Source: Nocardia wallacei (GTDB lineage Bacteria > Actinomycetota > Actinomycetes > Mycobacteriales > Mycobacteriaceae). From it: DNA of 64,000 nucleotides. A program made the translations under genes and the position numbers. The DNA lies in contig NZ_AP023396.1 of NCBI RefSeq assembly GCF_014466955.1, forward strand, positions 5,704,001 through 5,768,000. The letters run 5' to 3'. The stretch's first letter is position 1, and every line of letters starts with the position of its first letter. A model generated the notes under the pieces. It saw only the letters and a list, made by a program, of their open reading frames with translations, was not told where the DNA came from and made no database searches. This document shows, piece by piece, positions 1 to 10,918 of the stretch.

Positions 1-62
1 ACCGCACCGCCGTCCTACTGACTCCCACCCGTATCTACAGCAACAGCTGAAGCCGCCCGATC

Positions 63-79
63 GACGTAATGATTACGTC
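63..79. promoter_or_regulatory. 17-bp palindrome upstream of the fic gene
   Basis: GACGTAAT-G-ATTACGTC is a perfect inverted repeat with 8-nt arms and a one-base centre. It ends 16 nt before the fic start codon, in an AT-richer patch. Its position fits an operator overlapping a short-leader promoter. No regulator gene sits beside it, so the binding protein is unknown; autoregulation by the Fic protein's winged-helix tail is one possibility. Confidence 0.4.
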
Positions 80-95
80 ATAGTAGTCTGGCATC

Positions 96-1232
96 ATGCT
101 GTTTCCGACGCCCACCCTGACTGCCATCGATGAACACGTCTTGGCCGAGGTGGATCGGATGCGAGCCGACCTGCGTCACGAAGTTCGGTCGAAGCCAGGT
201 AAGTGGGTCGGCGGCCTACGCAAATTCCTGACAGCAGATGCTGTCGCGGCGTCGAACTCCATCGAGGGGTTCAAAGTTTCGACGGTCGACGTCGAAGACC
301 TGATCGCAGGTGAACGGGATGTCGAGGTTTCCGAGGAGGACAAGGCCGAAACGCTCGCCTACGAGCGAATGATGACCTACATACAGACGCTGCACGATGT
401 GGATGACTTCGCCTACAGCAAAGGTTTGCTGAATTCGCTGCACTGGATACTGCAGGGGCACCGGCACACCGAGCGACGACCGGCCGGCCAATGGCGGCGC
501 GGACCGGTCTATGTCACCGACGCCCGCGATCCGAGCATCGCCGCGTACACCGCACCGGACGCGGATCGAGTGCCTTCGTTGATGGCGGAACTCGTGGACT
601 GGCTCGAAACAGACGACGGCACACACCCGCTCGTCCGCGCGGCAATGGCCCATCTGCACCTTGTCTCCATCCACCCCTGGGCGGACGGCAACGGGCGAAT
701 GTCGAGGTCCCTGCAAACGTTGTTGATCGCTCGGGAAAGCGTTCTCGCGCCGGAGTTTTCGTCCATCGAAGCTTGGCTGGGTAGGCCCGGCAATACCTGG
801 GAGTACTACCAGGTTCTCGGTCGGCGCGGCAATATCTATCAACCGGATCAGGATGTATCAGAATGGATCAGGTTCAATCTGACCGCCTATCACCAGCAGG
901 CGCAGACGGTCCACGCCCGGTGGGTTCGGGCCGCCACCGTGTGGTCGATGCTGGAAGAGTACCTAGCAGGTATCCGCATAGACGAACGGGCGGTCAGCGC
1001 GCTGCATGATGTAGCTCTGTCCGGCCGGATCCGGCGAACACGCTACGAACTGGCCGAGGGGCTGAGTTTGCAGCAGGCCCAACGTGATCTGCGTGATCTC
1101 GTCACGCTCGGCGTCCTCGAGCCCGTCGGGCGCACCAGGGCCCGCTTCTACCAGGCGGGACCCGATTACCCGGCGGATGTGCTGGAGGTCGCCAGGACCC
1201 CGACCACGCTGACCGATCCCTATCGTCGTTAG
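96..1232 (+). CDS. Fic family protein (putative AMP-transferase)
   Basis: This 378-aa protein carries the Fic active-site motif HPWADGNGRMSR (residues 193-204), matching HPFx(D/E)GNGRxxR with Trp in place of Phe. Fic enzymes usually transfer AMP from ATP to protein side chains. Residues 53-58 (SNSIEG) fit the (S/T)xxxE(G/N) inhibitory-helix motif placed N-terminally, as in class II Fic proteins, so it is probably self-inhibited. The last 100 residues look like a winged helix, the common Fic_N-Fic-wHTH chromosomal type. The ATG at 96 has no clear ribosome-binding site, and a palindrome lies just upstream. No antitoxin gene is adjacent. The target is unknown. Confidence 0.9.
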   Translation: MLFPTPTLTAIDEHVLAEVDRMRADLRHEVRSKPGKWVGGLRKFLTADAVAASNSIEGFKVSTVDVEDLIAGERDVEVSEEDKAETLAYERMMTYIQTLHDVDDFAYSKGLLNSLHWILQGHRHTERRPAGQWRRGPVYVTDARDPSIAAYTAPDADRVPSLMAELVDWLETDDGTHPLVRAAMAHLHLVSIHPWADGNGRMSRSLQTLLIARESVLAPEFSSIEAWLGRPGNTWEYYQVLGRRGNIYQPDQDVSEWIRFNLTAYHQQAQTVHARWVRAATVWSMLEEYLAGIRIDERAVSALHDVALSGRIRRTRYELAEGLSLQQAQRDLRDLVTLGVLEPVGRTRARFYQAGPDYPADVLEVARTPTTLTDPYRR

Positions 1233-1241
1233 TGGGGTGGG

Positions 1242-2902
<1,661 letters not shown>

Positions 2903-2962
2903 TCCGGCGCCTGCCTGCGCATAGAATGGCTGGTCGTCGGCTAGGTGGTGGGAGGCGTTGGT

Positions 2963-3616
2963 GTGACGCGGTTGTCCGGCGTCTACGACGCGTCCAAGCC
3001 GGGATTGCCGCGGGGGCGCAGCAGCCTCCCGGCCGAACAGGCGCGTGAGGAGCAGCGCTCCCGGCTGCTGCGCGGGGTGATCTCGGCGGTGGCGGAGAAG
3101 GGGTACGCCGCCACCACGGTCGCGGATATCGTTGCGCGCGCGAGGGTTTCGCGACGGGAGTTCTACCAGCACTTCACCGACAAGCAGCAGTGCTTCCTCG
3201 ACGCCGCGCTGGCCGGCGCGGAGGTGGTGTTCGCCGCGCTGGAACCGCCCGCGGAACAGATCGACCCGCTGGACATGCTGCGGCGTAGCATCCGCGGATA
3301 TCTCGGATTGTGTTCCGCCGAGCCGGAATTCACGCGCTGTCTGATCATCGAGCTGCCGGGCATGGGGGAACTGGGGCTGGCGCTGCGCAATGTCGGCTAT
3401 CAGCGGATCGCGGATATCCTGCGGGAGTGGCACGTTCGGGCGCGGGAGGTTCGCCCCGAGTGGCCCCCGGTGCCGGGCGCGATGTTCACCGCGGCGGTGG
3501 GGGCGATAGAGGAACTGGTACTGGGGCCGATCAGCGCCGGGTGCCCGGACGAGCTGCCCGAACAGGAGCAGTCGGCGGTGGAGGTGCTGCTGCGGCTGTT
3601 CGCCGTGCCGGAGTGA
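2963..3616 (+). CDS. TetR/AcrR family transcriptional regulator
   Basis: 217 aa from the GTG at 2963, preferred over in-frame GTGs at 2945/2948 because GGAGG (2951-2955) lies 7 nt upstream. The helix-turn-helix is at residues 50-71 (TTVADIVARARVSRREFYQHF). The C-terminal ligand domain is all-helical and not assignable. It follows the hydroxyacyl-CoA dehydrogenase and is convergent with the mce operon, so it could control either lipid-metabolism unit. The ligand is unknown. Confidence 0.9.
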   Translation: MTRLSGVYDASKPGLPRGRSSLPAEQAREEQRSRLLRGVISAVAEKGYAATTVADIVARARVSRREFYQHFTDKQQCFLDAALAGAEVVFAALEPPAEQIDPLDMLRRSIRGYLGLCSAEPEFTRCLIIELPGMGELGLALRNVGYQRIADILREWHVRAREVRPEWPPVPGAMFTAAVGAIEELVLGPISAGCPDELPEQEQSAVEVLLRLFAVPE

Positions 3617-3618
3617 GG

Positions 3619-4671
3619 TCAGCGGGTGGGCAGCGCGCCGTCCAGGCCGCCGACGTCGGTGATCTGCCAGCCGCCGTTGCTGTCGACGGTCACGTTGTAG
3701 GTGACCGTCATCTGACCGCCCTTGGGGTTCTGGGCATTGGTCGAGGTGACGTCGACGAAGACATTGACCTTGTACACACCACCGGACACCGAGGCGACCT
3801 TCGCCGCGATCGGCACGGCCGTGGAGGTCCACTTCAACGGCAGCAGAATCTCCTCCAGCTTCGGCGCCGTGGCGTCGAACTTGTTCGCCAGCTGCGGACT
3901 CGTATTCGCCTTGAGCTTGCTCACCCAAGCCGCCACATTCTGATGGTCGATGGTCGACGCCCCGACCGCGTAATCCGTCGCCACCTGCTCGGCGTGCCGC
4001 TCCCCCACCTCCCCCGCCCGCACCCCGTCCAACTCGTCCCGCGCCGCCCACCACCCGAAACCGGCCACGGCCAGCGCGGCCACCAACACCGCAACCCCAA
4101 CCGCCACACCGATGGCCGAGACCGACACCGACACGGTCCGGCCCGTGCCGCCCCGCCGCTCCCGCCCGGTCCCAGCCGATTCAGCGTCGACTACCGCATG
4201 TGCCGCCGCTCCGGCCCGTCCCGCGGCCGCCCGGCGTCCACCGCGACTGCCCCCACCACGGCCCTTCCCACCCGCACGCCCGGCCCCCGCCTCGCCCGCG
4301 CCACTGTCCGCCTCGCCACCCGGCGAGCCGACTTCCTTCCCCACCGCTTCCGCGTCACCCGCCTCGGCCGCACCACCGTGCTTTCCGCCAGGATCCCCGC
4401 CCACCCCCGAGTCCGCGCCGCGAGTCGCCCCCGAGGCCGACCGGCCCGCGTCCTTGTCCGAAATACCCTGTTGCCCAAGGGCTTTGTCATCGCCCGCGCC
4501 TACCGAACCCGCAGCTCCGGAACCGGCGGCGGCCTCGACCGGCTCCCCGCCCGATTCGGCGACGACCGCGCCGAGCGGCTCGGCCGGTGTGGCGTTGCCG
4601 GTCTCGCCCGGGAGCGGTTCGCCTGCCACGGCGTCGGAGATTGCGTTGTCCGAGTTGGGTTCTGCGGGCAT
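3619..4671 (-). CDS. Mce-associated membrane protein (Mas-like)
   Basis: A 350-aa protein in three parts. The first 180 residues are low-complexity and rich in Gly, Ala and Glu. One transmembrane helix follows around 185-205 (AVGVAVLVAALAVAGFGWW). The rest is a folded extracytoplasmic domain of the SnoaL/NTF2-like kind found in Mce-associated proteins. It is the last gene of the mce operon, 27 nt after mceF. Family members are thought to stabilise or assist the Mce transporter. The unusually long disordered head is the odd part; a shorter downstream start is possible. Confidence 0.8.
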   Translation of the reverse strand: MPAEPNSDNAISDAVAGEPLPGETGNATPAEPLGAVVAESGGEPVEAAAGSGAAGSVGAGDDKALGQQGISDKDAGRSASGATRGADSGVGGDPGGKHGGAAEAGDAEAVGKEVGSPGGEADSGAGEAGAGRAGGKGRGGGSRGGRRAAAGRAGAAAHAVVDAESAGTGRERRGGTGRTVSVSVSAIGVAVGVAVLVAALAVAGFGWWAARDELDGVRAGEVGERHAEQVATDYAVGASTIDHQNVAAWVSKLKANTSPQLANKFDATAPKLEEILLPLKWTSTAVPIAAKVASVSGGVYKVNVFVDVTSTNAQNPKGGQMTVTYNVTVDSNGGWQITDVGGLDGALPTR

Positions 4672-4698
4672 GGGTGATTCCTTTGCGCGGGTCCGGAG

Positions 4699-5661
4699 TC
4701 AGTTGAGGGCGATGCGGAGGTGGATGGCGCCGTCGTCGGGGTCGGTGGAGGCCAGGGCCGCGGAGATGAGGGCGCCCAGGTCGATGCGCGGGACCACCCC
4801 CACGACGGTGTCCACCAGCGGCCGCAGGATGGGGGCCAGCGGGGCCAGCTGCGGGCCGATCTCGTCGACCCAGGTGCCGAGCCGGTGGACGAAGGGCACC
4901 AGACCCATGTCCTCCTGATACATGCGGGGCGCGTCGCCGGTGCGGAACAGCCGGCCGATCGACTCGGCGATATCGTCCACGCGCTGGCCGAATTCGATGA
5001 GCGGCGGGCGGGCGACCGTCATCGCGGGCCCGGCGTCGGCCATCTGCGGGGCGATGCTCTGCAGGTCGCGCAGCAGTTCCCCGACCTCGGGCGACCGGTC
5101 GGCGATGGCGGCGGCGAGCAACCCGGTGGACCGCGACAGTTCGGGTATCACCGCCTCGGTCCCGGTCAATGCCGTGGTGAAGGTGTCGACGAGCGCGTTG
5201 GCGGCGGCCGGATCGATCCGCCCCAGCACCCGGGTGACCAGCCGGGCCAGCTCCGGGATCGACAGCGGCGGACGCACGAGTGCCGTATCGACCGCCTCGC
5301 CGTCACGCAGGTTCCGCCCGCCCGGCGTCCGCGGCGCGAACTCCACGTAGGGCTCGCCGAGCCAGGACAGGTTCTCGATGGTGACGAGGCTGTCGGCCGG
5401 AACCTGGTACGCCGCACGGATATCCATCGTCACCCGTACCCCGGCGGCGGTGGAGTCGACCGCGGCGATCTCCCCCACCTCGATACCGGACAGCAGCACC
5501 GGCGACCCGGTCGCGAGACCACCGGAGTCGGGCACCCGCATGGTGACGGTGGTGTACTGCGCGAACGGATCCGCGCCCACGACACCGAACGCGAGGTAGG
5601 CCGAACCCACCACCGACACCACGGCGATCGCGCCGAGCGACAACACCGAACGCGCCTTCAT
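4699..5661 (-). CDS. mceF: MCE family protein, position F
   Basis: 320 aa starting at the ATG 5659-5661, which overlaps the mceE stop by 4 nt. One N-terminal transmembrane helix (residues 5-27) precedes the MCE domain (about 35-115). A long helical tail carrying repeated heptads follows. The six Mce proteins assemble a periplasmic tunnel that carries lipids or sterols to the YrbE permease. This one is shorter than typical MceF (about 400-500 aa) and lacks the usual extended C-terminus. Confidence 0.9.
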   Translation of the reverse strand: MKARSVLSLGAIAVVSVVGSAYLAFGVVGADPFAQYTTVTMRVPDSGGLATGSPVLLSGIEVGEIAAVDSTAAGVRVTMDIRAAYQVPADSLVTIENLSWLGEPYVEFAPRTPGGRNLRDGEAVDTALVRPPLSIPELARLVTRVLGRIDPAAANALVDTFTTALTGTEAVIPELSRSTGLLAAAIADRSPEVGELLRDLQSIAPQMADAGPAMTVARPPLIEFGQRVDDIAESIGRLFRTGDAPRMYQEDMGLVPFVHRLGTWVDEIGPQLAPLAPILRPLVDTVVGVVPRIDLGALISAALASTDPDDGAIHLRIALN

Positions 5662-6719
5662 CGCACCACTCCGATCATCCGCAGCGTCCGCAGGATGTGT
5701 TCGACCTGCTCGTCGGCGGGCACCGGCGGCCCCTGCTCGGGTGTCACCGTCACCCCGCGCAACCGCACCTTCGGCCCGTGCTCGACGAACGGGATGATCT
5801 TGTCGCGGATCACCGCGACCAGGGCGTTGAGATTCGACGGCGCTTGCAGATCCAGTGGCCGGCTGGTGAACAGCAGCGGGAAGATCGCCCCGAGCGCACC
5901 GTCGGCGGACTGTGCCACGGGCGCGAGCCAGGTGAGCGCGTGCGCCACCGGAGCCATGCCGCCGAGCACGCCGATGACATTGACGATGGTGGCGACGGAG
6001 GCCGACAACTGTTCCACGGCGGGTTCGGTGAGCAGCTCGGCGAGGGTGTCGCGCCGGCGATTCATCACCTCGGAGTCCTTGGTGAAACCGTTCAGCAGAT
6101 GGTCGACCTGATCCAGATTGGCCGACAGATCCGCGGCGTCGGCGCCGAGCACCTGGAAGATGCGCGCGGTCTGCGCCGGATCCTCCGGCAGCACGCCGTT
6201 GAGGTCGGTGATCAGGTCCTGCAGGTGGTCGATCGCGCCGCCCTGCACGAAGGTCGCGACCCCCGCCAGGGTGTCCTCGACGCGGACCGCGGGCCGGGTC
6301 TGGCCGACGGGAATGGTGTCGCCGTCGTGCAGGAGCCGCCCGAACCCGTCCGGCGGCGTGGTCAGCGCGATGTGGATGTCGCCGAGCAGCGTGTTCTGCC
6401 GCAGCACCGCGGTCGTCGTGGTGGGCAGCTGAACGTCGTCGTCGATCTCGGCGTCGACGATCACGTGCCCGCCGGGCCCGCGATCCGGCTGTGCCAGTGC
6501 GATATTCGTGGCGACGCCGACCTGTGCGCCGTTGGCGATCACCTTCGCCCGCGCGGGCAGATTCAGCACATCGGTGAACTCGATGCGCACGTGATAGCTG
6601 GGCCCGGCCACCCCGGCACCGGGCAGCGGCAGCTCCGCCGGATCGAAGGCGCAAGCCCCGCAAGCCGATACGGCCACGATCAGCGCGGCCGAGGCCGCGC
6701 GGCGCAGTCCCGCCCTCAT
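5658..6719 (-). CDS. mceE: MCE family lipoprotein, position E
   Basis: 353 aa starting at the ATG 6717-6719, overlapping mceD by 4 nt. A lipoprotein signal peptide ends in VSAC with Cys20 as the predicted lipidated residue, as expected for the MceE (LprK-like) slot. The MCE domain (about 45-125) contains the conserved run NTLLGDIHIAL. It is the membrane-anchored lipoprotein subunit of the lipid-import tunnel. The position in the gene order and the lipobox together fix the assignment. Confidence 0.92.
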   Translation of the reverse strand: MRAGLRRAASAALIVAVSACGACAFDPAELPLPGAGVAGPSYHVRIEFTDVLNLPARAKVIANGAQVGVATNIALAQPDRGPGGHVIVDAEIDDDVQLPTTTTAVLRQNTLLGDIHIALTTPPDGFGRLLHDGDTIPVGQTRPAVRVEDTLAGVATFVQGGAIDHLQDLITDLNGVLPEDPAQTARIFQVLGADAADLSANLDQVDHLLNGFTKDSEVMNRRRDTLAELLTEPAVEQLSASVATIVNVIGVLGGMAPVAHALTWLAPVAQSADGALGAIFPLLFTSRPLDLQAPSNLNALVAVIRDKIIPFVEHGPKVRLRGVTVTPEQGPPVPADEQVEHILRTLRMIGVVR

Positions 6720-7831
6720 CGCGCACCCGCCGAGGCCAGGACCATCCGCACCAGGTCGACGTTCGCCATGTCGTCGGCCGCCGAACATCGGCCCGGCGCG
6801 ACCAGATCGACCGCGGCACAGATCTTCTCGGCGTCCGGCGTGGGAATCGCGACTCGCGGCGGCGCGAAGGTGAGTCCCGGCGCGCCGGTACGGGGGTCGA
6901 GGATCGCGGTGAACGCGCCGGTGATCACGGGAACCATGTCGAGGATCTGGCGCAGGGTGGCGATGTGCGCGCCGAGGAACCGGATCAGCGGCACCGACGC
7001 GTCCAGCAACAGGAAGATCGGATCCCCGAACATCGTGGTGATGTCGTTCAGCATGGGCAGCACTCGGCGGAAGTGGTCGATGATGACGGTGGTCTCGCTG
7101 AACAACTCGTTGTTCACCTGCCGCAGGATCTGCTCCAGCCCCAGCACCATCGCGTCGATCGTGCCCCAGTGTGTGGACACGCTGTCGGCCAGCGCCGAGA
7201 GGCTGTCGACGATGCCCGACAGTCGGCCGATGGCCGCGTCGGGATGGTCCAGCGCGGTACCGAGCTTGCCGATGACGGCGTTGAGCTGCGGCCCGGTGCC
7301 CGCCGTCGCCGCGTTCAATTGGGTTACCAGACGGCCGATCTCGTCGTTCTGCTCGGGTTCGGGCCCGAGCAGCTGTTCGGACAGCTCGGCCACGGCGTGC
7401 AGCGTCTCGGTCAGGCTCTTCGGCGTCAGCGTTCGGGTGAGACACTGCCCGGGATCCCACCGATCGGGCACGGCGCCGCTGTTGAGCACGGCCAGATCGC
7501 GGTCGGTGGTGACATTGCGCGACAGTGTCGTCGCGGCGGCATCGGCCAGGACCGGGTGCGCGGCGTCCACGGCGAACTCGACCCGCACCTTGTCCCCGGC
7601 GGGCCGGACATCGGTGACCGTGCCGACGGGAATGCCCCGCATCGTGACGTGATTGCCCGCGTACAGTCCGATGCTGTCGGGCATCAGCGCACAGTAGGAC
7701 ACCGTCTTGCGCAACGGATTCGCGACGACGAGATAGCCGACCACGGCGACCACGACCAGTACCAGCGCACCGGCCACCGACATCGTCACCCGCGAACCGA
7801 GCACGGTGTGCAGAGCGTGTCGTCGGATCAT
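6716..7831 (-). CDS. mceD: MCE family protein, position D
   Basis: 371 aa with one N-terminal transmembrane helix (residues 17-37) and an MCE domain at about 40-120 (GLYAGNHVTMRGIPVGTV is its diagnostic strand pair). A helical barrel-forming tail follows. The start ATG shares one base with the mceC stop (TGATG), and the stop overlaps the mceE start by 4 nt, so translation of C, D and E is coupled. Substrate specificity of this paralogous mce cluster cannot be read from the sequence. Confidence 0.92.
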   Translation of the reverse strand: MIRRHALHTVLGSRVTMSVAGALVLVVVAVVGYLVVANPLRKTVSYCALMPDSIGLYAGNHVTMRGIPVGTVTDVRPAGDKVRVEFAVDAAHPVLADAAATTLSRNVTTDRDLAVLNSGAVPDRWDPGQCLTRTLTPKSLTETLHAVAELSEQLLGPEPEQNDEIGRLVTQLNAATAGTGPQLNAVIGKLGTALDHPDAAIGRLSGIVDSLSALADSVSTHWGTIDAMVLGLEQILRQVNNELFSETTVIIDHFRRVLPMLNDITTMFGDPIFLLLDASVPLIRFLGAHIATLRQILDMVPVITGAFTAILDPRTGAPGLTFAPPRVAIPTPDAEKICAAVDLVAPGRCSAADDMANVDLVRMVLASAGAR

Positions 7832-8886
7832 CAGCAGGCCTTTCCGGGTACCGGGACGCAGATCTGCCCGAGCAGCGTCCCGCCATCGACCGGCTGCTCG
7901 GCCACCACGGTCGCGGCGGGATCGCCGACCTGTACCCGGCCGTCGGGCAGCACCAGCCCGGTCAGGTGCTCGCCGATGCCGTGCACGGAATCGACCAGGC
8001 CGCTGAGCTTTTCACCGATGCTCTCCAGCTCGTCGATGGCATCGGCCAGCTGGCGGGCCATCGGCTTCAGCGTCGTCTCCCAGGACGGTTGCAGCGCCGC
8101 GACGCGGCCGAACACCGAACGCAACAGCTGCACGGCCTCGCGCACCTCGGCCCGCTTGTCCCCGAGCAGCGTCTCGAGCAGGGTGATCTTCTCGATCATG
8201 CGGCGCAGCTGGCCCTTTCCGAGATTCACCACGCCGAGGTACTCCTGGGCGACCGCGATACCCTTCGACACGTCGGCGCGCTGGCGATTCAGGACGTCGA
8301 CGAGATGCTCTGCGCCGGTGAGCATTTCCCGGATACTGCTGGGCGCCTGGGTGAGCGAGTCGGCGAGCGCCGTGAGGTTCTCGCGCAGCGTGCCGCCGTC
8401 GATGCCCCGGACGGGGTCCACCGCGTCCTGGAAGGTCTCCATGAGGCTGTACGGCAGCCGCACGTGGTCGGCCGGAATCGCCCGGCTGCCGAGCGGTGTC
8501 GTCCCCGCCGGGAACAGGGCCACGTAGTGGCCTCCGACCAGGGTGAGCATCCGCACGTCCAGCGTGGTCTCGCTGCCCACGAAGACGTCGTTGTCCACGG
8601 TGAACCGCATGATCACCTTGTCCGGTCGCAGTTCGAGTTCGTCGACCTCGCCCACCGAGATACCGGCCAGCCGCACGTCGTCACCTGCCTTCACGGTCTC
8701 GGCCTCGGTGAGTTCGGCGGTGTAGGTGGTGCGGCCGAACGGGATCGCGTACACCGCGGCGGTCACCAGCAGCGCGAGGACCACCAGTACCGCGCCGAGC
8801 GCGCCGAGCCCGAATTCCCTGCGCCGCGTGCTGATCTCGTCTCGGCCGTAGAGCACCCGGCGCACCGTGCGGGTCACGCGTTGCAT
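7831..8886 (-). CDS. mceC: MCE family protein, position C
   Basis: 351 aa from the ATG 8884-8886, which lies inside the end of mceB (13-nt overlap). A basic N-terminus and one transmembrane helix (about 28-50) precede the MCE domain (KAGDDVRLAGISVGEVDEL). The long helical region ends with a Cys-containing C-terminus. It is a subunit of the periplasmic lipid-transfer tunnel. Length is normal for the family. Confidence 0.92.
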   Translation of the reverse strand: MQRVTRTVRRVLYGRDEISTRRREFGLGALGAVLVVLALLVTAAVYAIPFGRTTYTAELTEAETVKAGDDVRLAGISVGEVDELELRPDKVIMRFTVDNDVFVGSETTLDVRMLTLVGGHYVALFPAGTTPLGSRAIPADHVRLPYSLMETFQDAVDPVRGIDGGTLRENLTALADSLTQAPSSIREMLTGAEHLVDVLNRQRADVSKGIAVAQEYLGVVNLGKGQLRRMIEKITLLETLLGDKRAEVREAVQLLRSVFGRVAALQPSWETTLKPMARQLADAIDELESIGEKLSGLVDSVHGIGEHLTGLVLPDGRVQVGDPAATVVAEQPVDGGTLLGQICVPVPGKAC

Positions 8887-9881
8887 ATCGACACCCGCTG
8901 TCCGTCGAGCAGGATCTGCAACGGCCGCGGCACGGCCGCATTCCCCTTGCTGCACACCGGCGACGAGCCCGGAATGCGCTGCGGTATCGACGCGTCCAGC
9001 GCGGCCAGCGCCGCGGGCAACCGGCTCAGCACGTCGACGACCAGCTGCGGGTCCGGAATCAGCAGGCGCAGAATGGCTTCGATGTCCGGGTTGTCGTTCT
9101 CGGTGAACCCCAGGGTGGCCAGCAGGCTGTCGGCCGGTCGCAGCACCGGCGGCGCGGTGAGCGAGAAGTCGATCAGGCCCACCACATTGCGCTGCAGGGA
9201 GTCGAAGATGTCGGCGGCGTTGCCGAGCAGCGTGATCAACGGCGCCGAGGCGCCGCCGATCTTGTCGTTGATCTGGGACATATTGCGTATCAAGGTGGTG
9301 ATGACCCGCTGGCGGTCGGTGACGTAACCGGCCAGTTCCCCGATGGCGTCCAGGGCCGGGCCGACGCCGCTGCCGTTGCCCTCGATCACCGCGAGCATGC
9401 TCGTGGTGAACTTGTTGAGCTTCTCCGGCGACAGCGTGGCCAGCACCGGTTTCAGCCCGTTGAACAGGCTGGTCACATCGAACGAGGGCACGGTGTGCGC
9501 GACGCCGACGGTGGCGCCCGCACGCAGCGGCGCACCGGGCTCGGGCGCGTGCTGCACGTCGATGTAGCGCTGCCCCACCAGGTTCTGATACCGGACGGCG
9601 AGTTTGCTGTTGTCGAACAACGGCGCCGAGGTCGCGAGATCGAATCGCACCTTCGCCTTGTCGCCCTGCAGCGCAATATTTTTCACCTGGCCCACCGCGA
9701 TCCCGCGCAGCCGCACCTCGTCTCCGGCGCGCAGGCCGTTGACATCGGTGAACAGCGCTGTGTACGTGCGGGTCTCGCCGTCCACCGGCTGTCTGATGAC
9801 CGAGACGATCGCCACCAGCAGCAGCCCGATCACCGCGGCGAACAGGGCGAACCGCCAGGCGGCGCCGCGCGTTGTCTTCAT
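8874..9881 (-). CDS. mceB: MCE family protein, position B
   Basis: 335 aa. One transmembrane helix (10-30) is followed by the MCE core GLRAGDEVRLRGIAVGQV and a helical tail ending in a Cys-rich patch (PVCSKGNAAV, SICNA). It overlaps mceA upstream by 4 nt and mceC downstream by 13 nt. The role is the same as the other tunnel subunits, and position in the operon assigns the letter. Confidence 0.92.
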   Translation of the reverse strand: MKTTRGAAWRFALFAAVIGLLLVAIVSVIRQPVDGETRTYTALFTDVNGLRAGDEVRLRGIAVGQVKNIALQGDKAKVRFDLATSAPLFDNSKLAVRYQNLVGQRYIDVQHAPEPGAPLRAGATVGVAHTVPSFDVTSLFNGLKPVLATLSPEKLNKFTTSMLAVIEGNGSGVGPALDAIGELAGYVTDRQRVITTLIRNMSQINDKIGGASAPLITLLGNAADIFDSLQRNVVGLIDFSLTAPPVLRPADSLLATLGFTENDNPDIEAILRLLIPDPQLVVDVLSRLPAALAALDASIPQRIPGSSPVCSKGNAAVPRPLQILLDGQRVSICNA

Positions 9882-10912
9882 CGTCCACCTCCGTCGGGAA
9901 GCGCGGCCGCCCCGACCGCGATCACGGGGATGTTGCGCAGGTCCACATCGGCCTGCAGCACCGGGCCGTCGGGAGTGTCGGGCAGCGCGGCGCCCATGCG
10001 CTCGATCAGCTCGCGCACCTCCGCGCCGGAGCGCCGCGGCTCCGGCACCATTCGCGCGACCACCTGCAGCACCGGTATCGCCAGCTCGGTGTAACCCGCG
10101 AAGCCGGTCTCGGCGTAGCGCAGCGCCCGCGCCACCTCGGGCAGCAATTGGTCGATCACCATCGAGATGCCACCGTCGATCCGTACGCGATCGTTGCGCA
10201 GCGTCTCGATCCGGTACACGCGGTCGAGCAGGTCGACGAGGGAGTCCATGAAGTCTCCGCCACCCTCGAGCGTGGTGCCGAACCGCCCGAGGATCAGCGA
10301 CAGCGGCACATCCTGCACCTCGGTGACGGTGCGGGCCAGCGTGACGACCGATTCCAGGAAGGGGGTGAAGGCCCGGGTGTCGGCGGCCAGGGTGGCCAGC
10401 AGCGTCACCATGCGCGGGGTGAGCACGGCATCACCGACCTGCGACAGGCTGCGCAGCAGGTTGCCCATGGTGGCGTCGTACACCGCGTCGGACGCCGACA
10501 GGTTCAACACCGTGTCCGGCCGCAGCGGCGGACCACCCGGTCCCCGGCGCAGCTCGATCTCGCTGATGCCGAACAGGTTTCCGGTCGCGTAGTCCACGCG
10601 CAGGCTGGTGTCCAGGCCGGGCAGGCGCGCGGAATCCAGTCGGAGCGTGATGTTCTGGGTGCCGCGCTCGCCGGGCACGATGCCGGTGACGCGGCCGACC
10701 CGCACACCGTCGAGCCGGACCTCGGTGCCCGCGGTGACGCCGTCCCCGATGCGGCTGGTGCGCAACACGATCCGGAGTCCGGGCTCCGCACGCACCGCGC
10801 GATAGGTCACCGTCACGAGCGCGACCAGCACCACCACCGCGAGGGCCAGCGCACCGACGGCCAGCGCGCGGTGACGATCGACGGTCACTCCGGGAATCCC
10901 ATAGTTCGGCAT
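9878..10912 (-). CDS. mceA: MCE family protein, position A
   Basis: 344 aa with a transmembrane helix at about 18-38 and the MCE domain at about 45-125 (GVTAGTEVRLDGVRVGRVTG). A helical tail follows. It is the first Mce subunit after the two permease genes, 6 nt downstream of yrbEB. Some MceA proteins contribute to host-cell entry in pathogens; that is family knowledge and nothing here tests it. Confidence 0.92.
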   Translation of the reverse strand: MPNYGIPGVTVDRHRALAVGALALAVVVLVALVTVTYRAVRAEPGLRIVLRTSRIGDGVTAGTEVRLDGVRVGRVTGIVPGERGTQNITLRLDSARLPGLDTSLRVDYATGNLFGISEIELRRGPGGPPLRPDTVLNLSASDAVYDATMGNLLRSLSQVGDAVLTPRMVTLLATLAADTRAFTPFLESVVTLARTVTEVQDVPLSLILGRFGTTLEGGGDFMDSLVDLLDRVYRIETLRNDRVRIDGGISMVIDQLLPEVARALRYAETGFAGYTELAIPVLQVVARMVPEPRRSGAEVRELIERMGAALPDTPDGPVLQADVDLRNIPVIAVGAAALPDGGGR

Positions 10913-10918
10913 CGGCGC

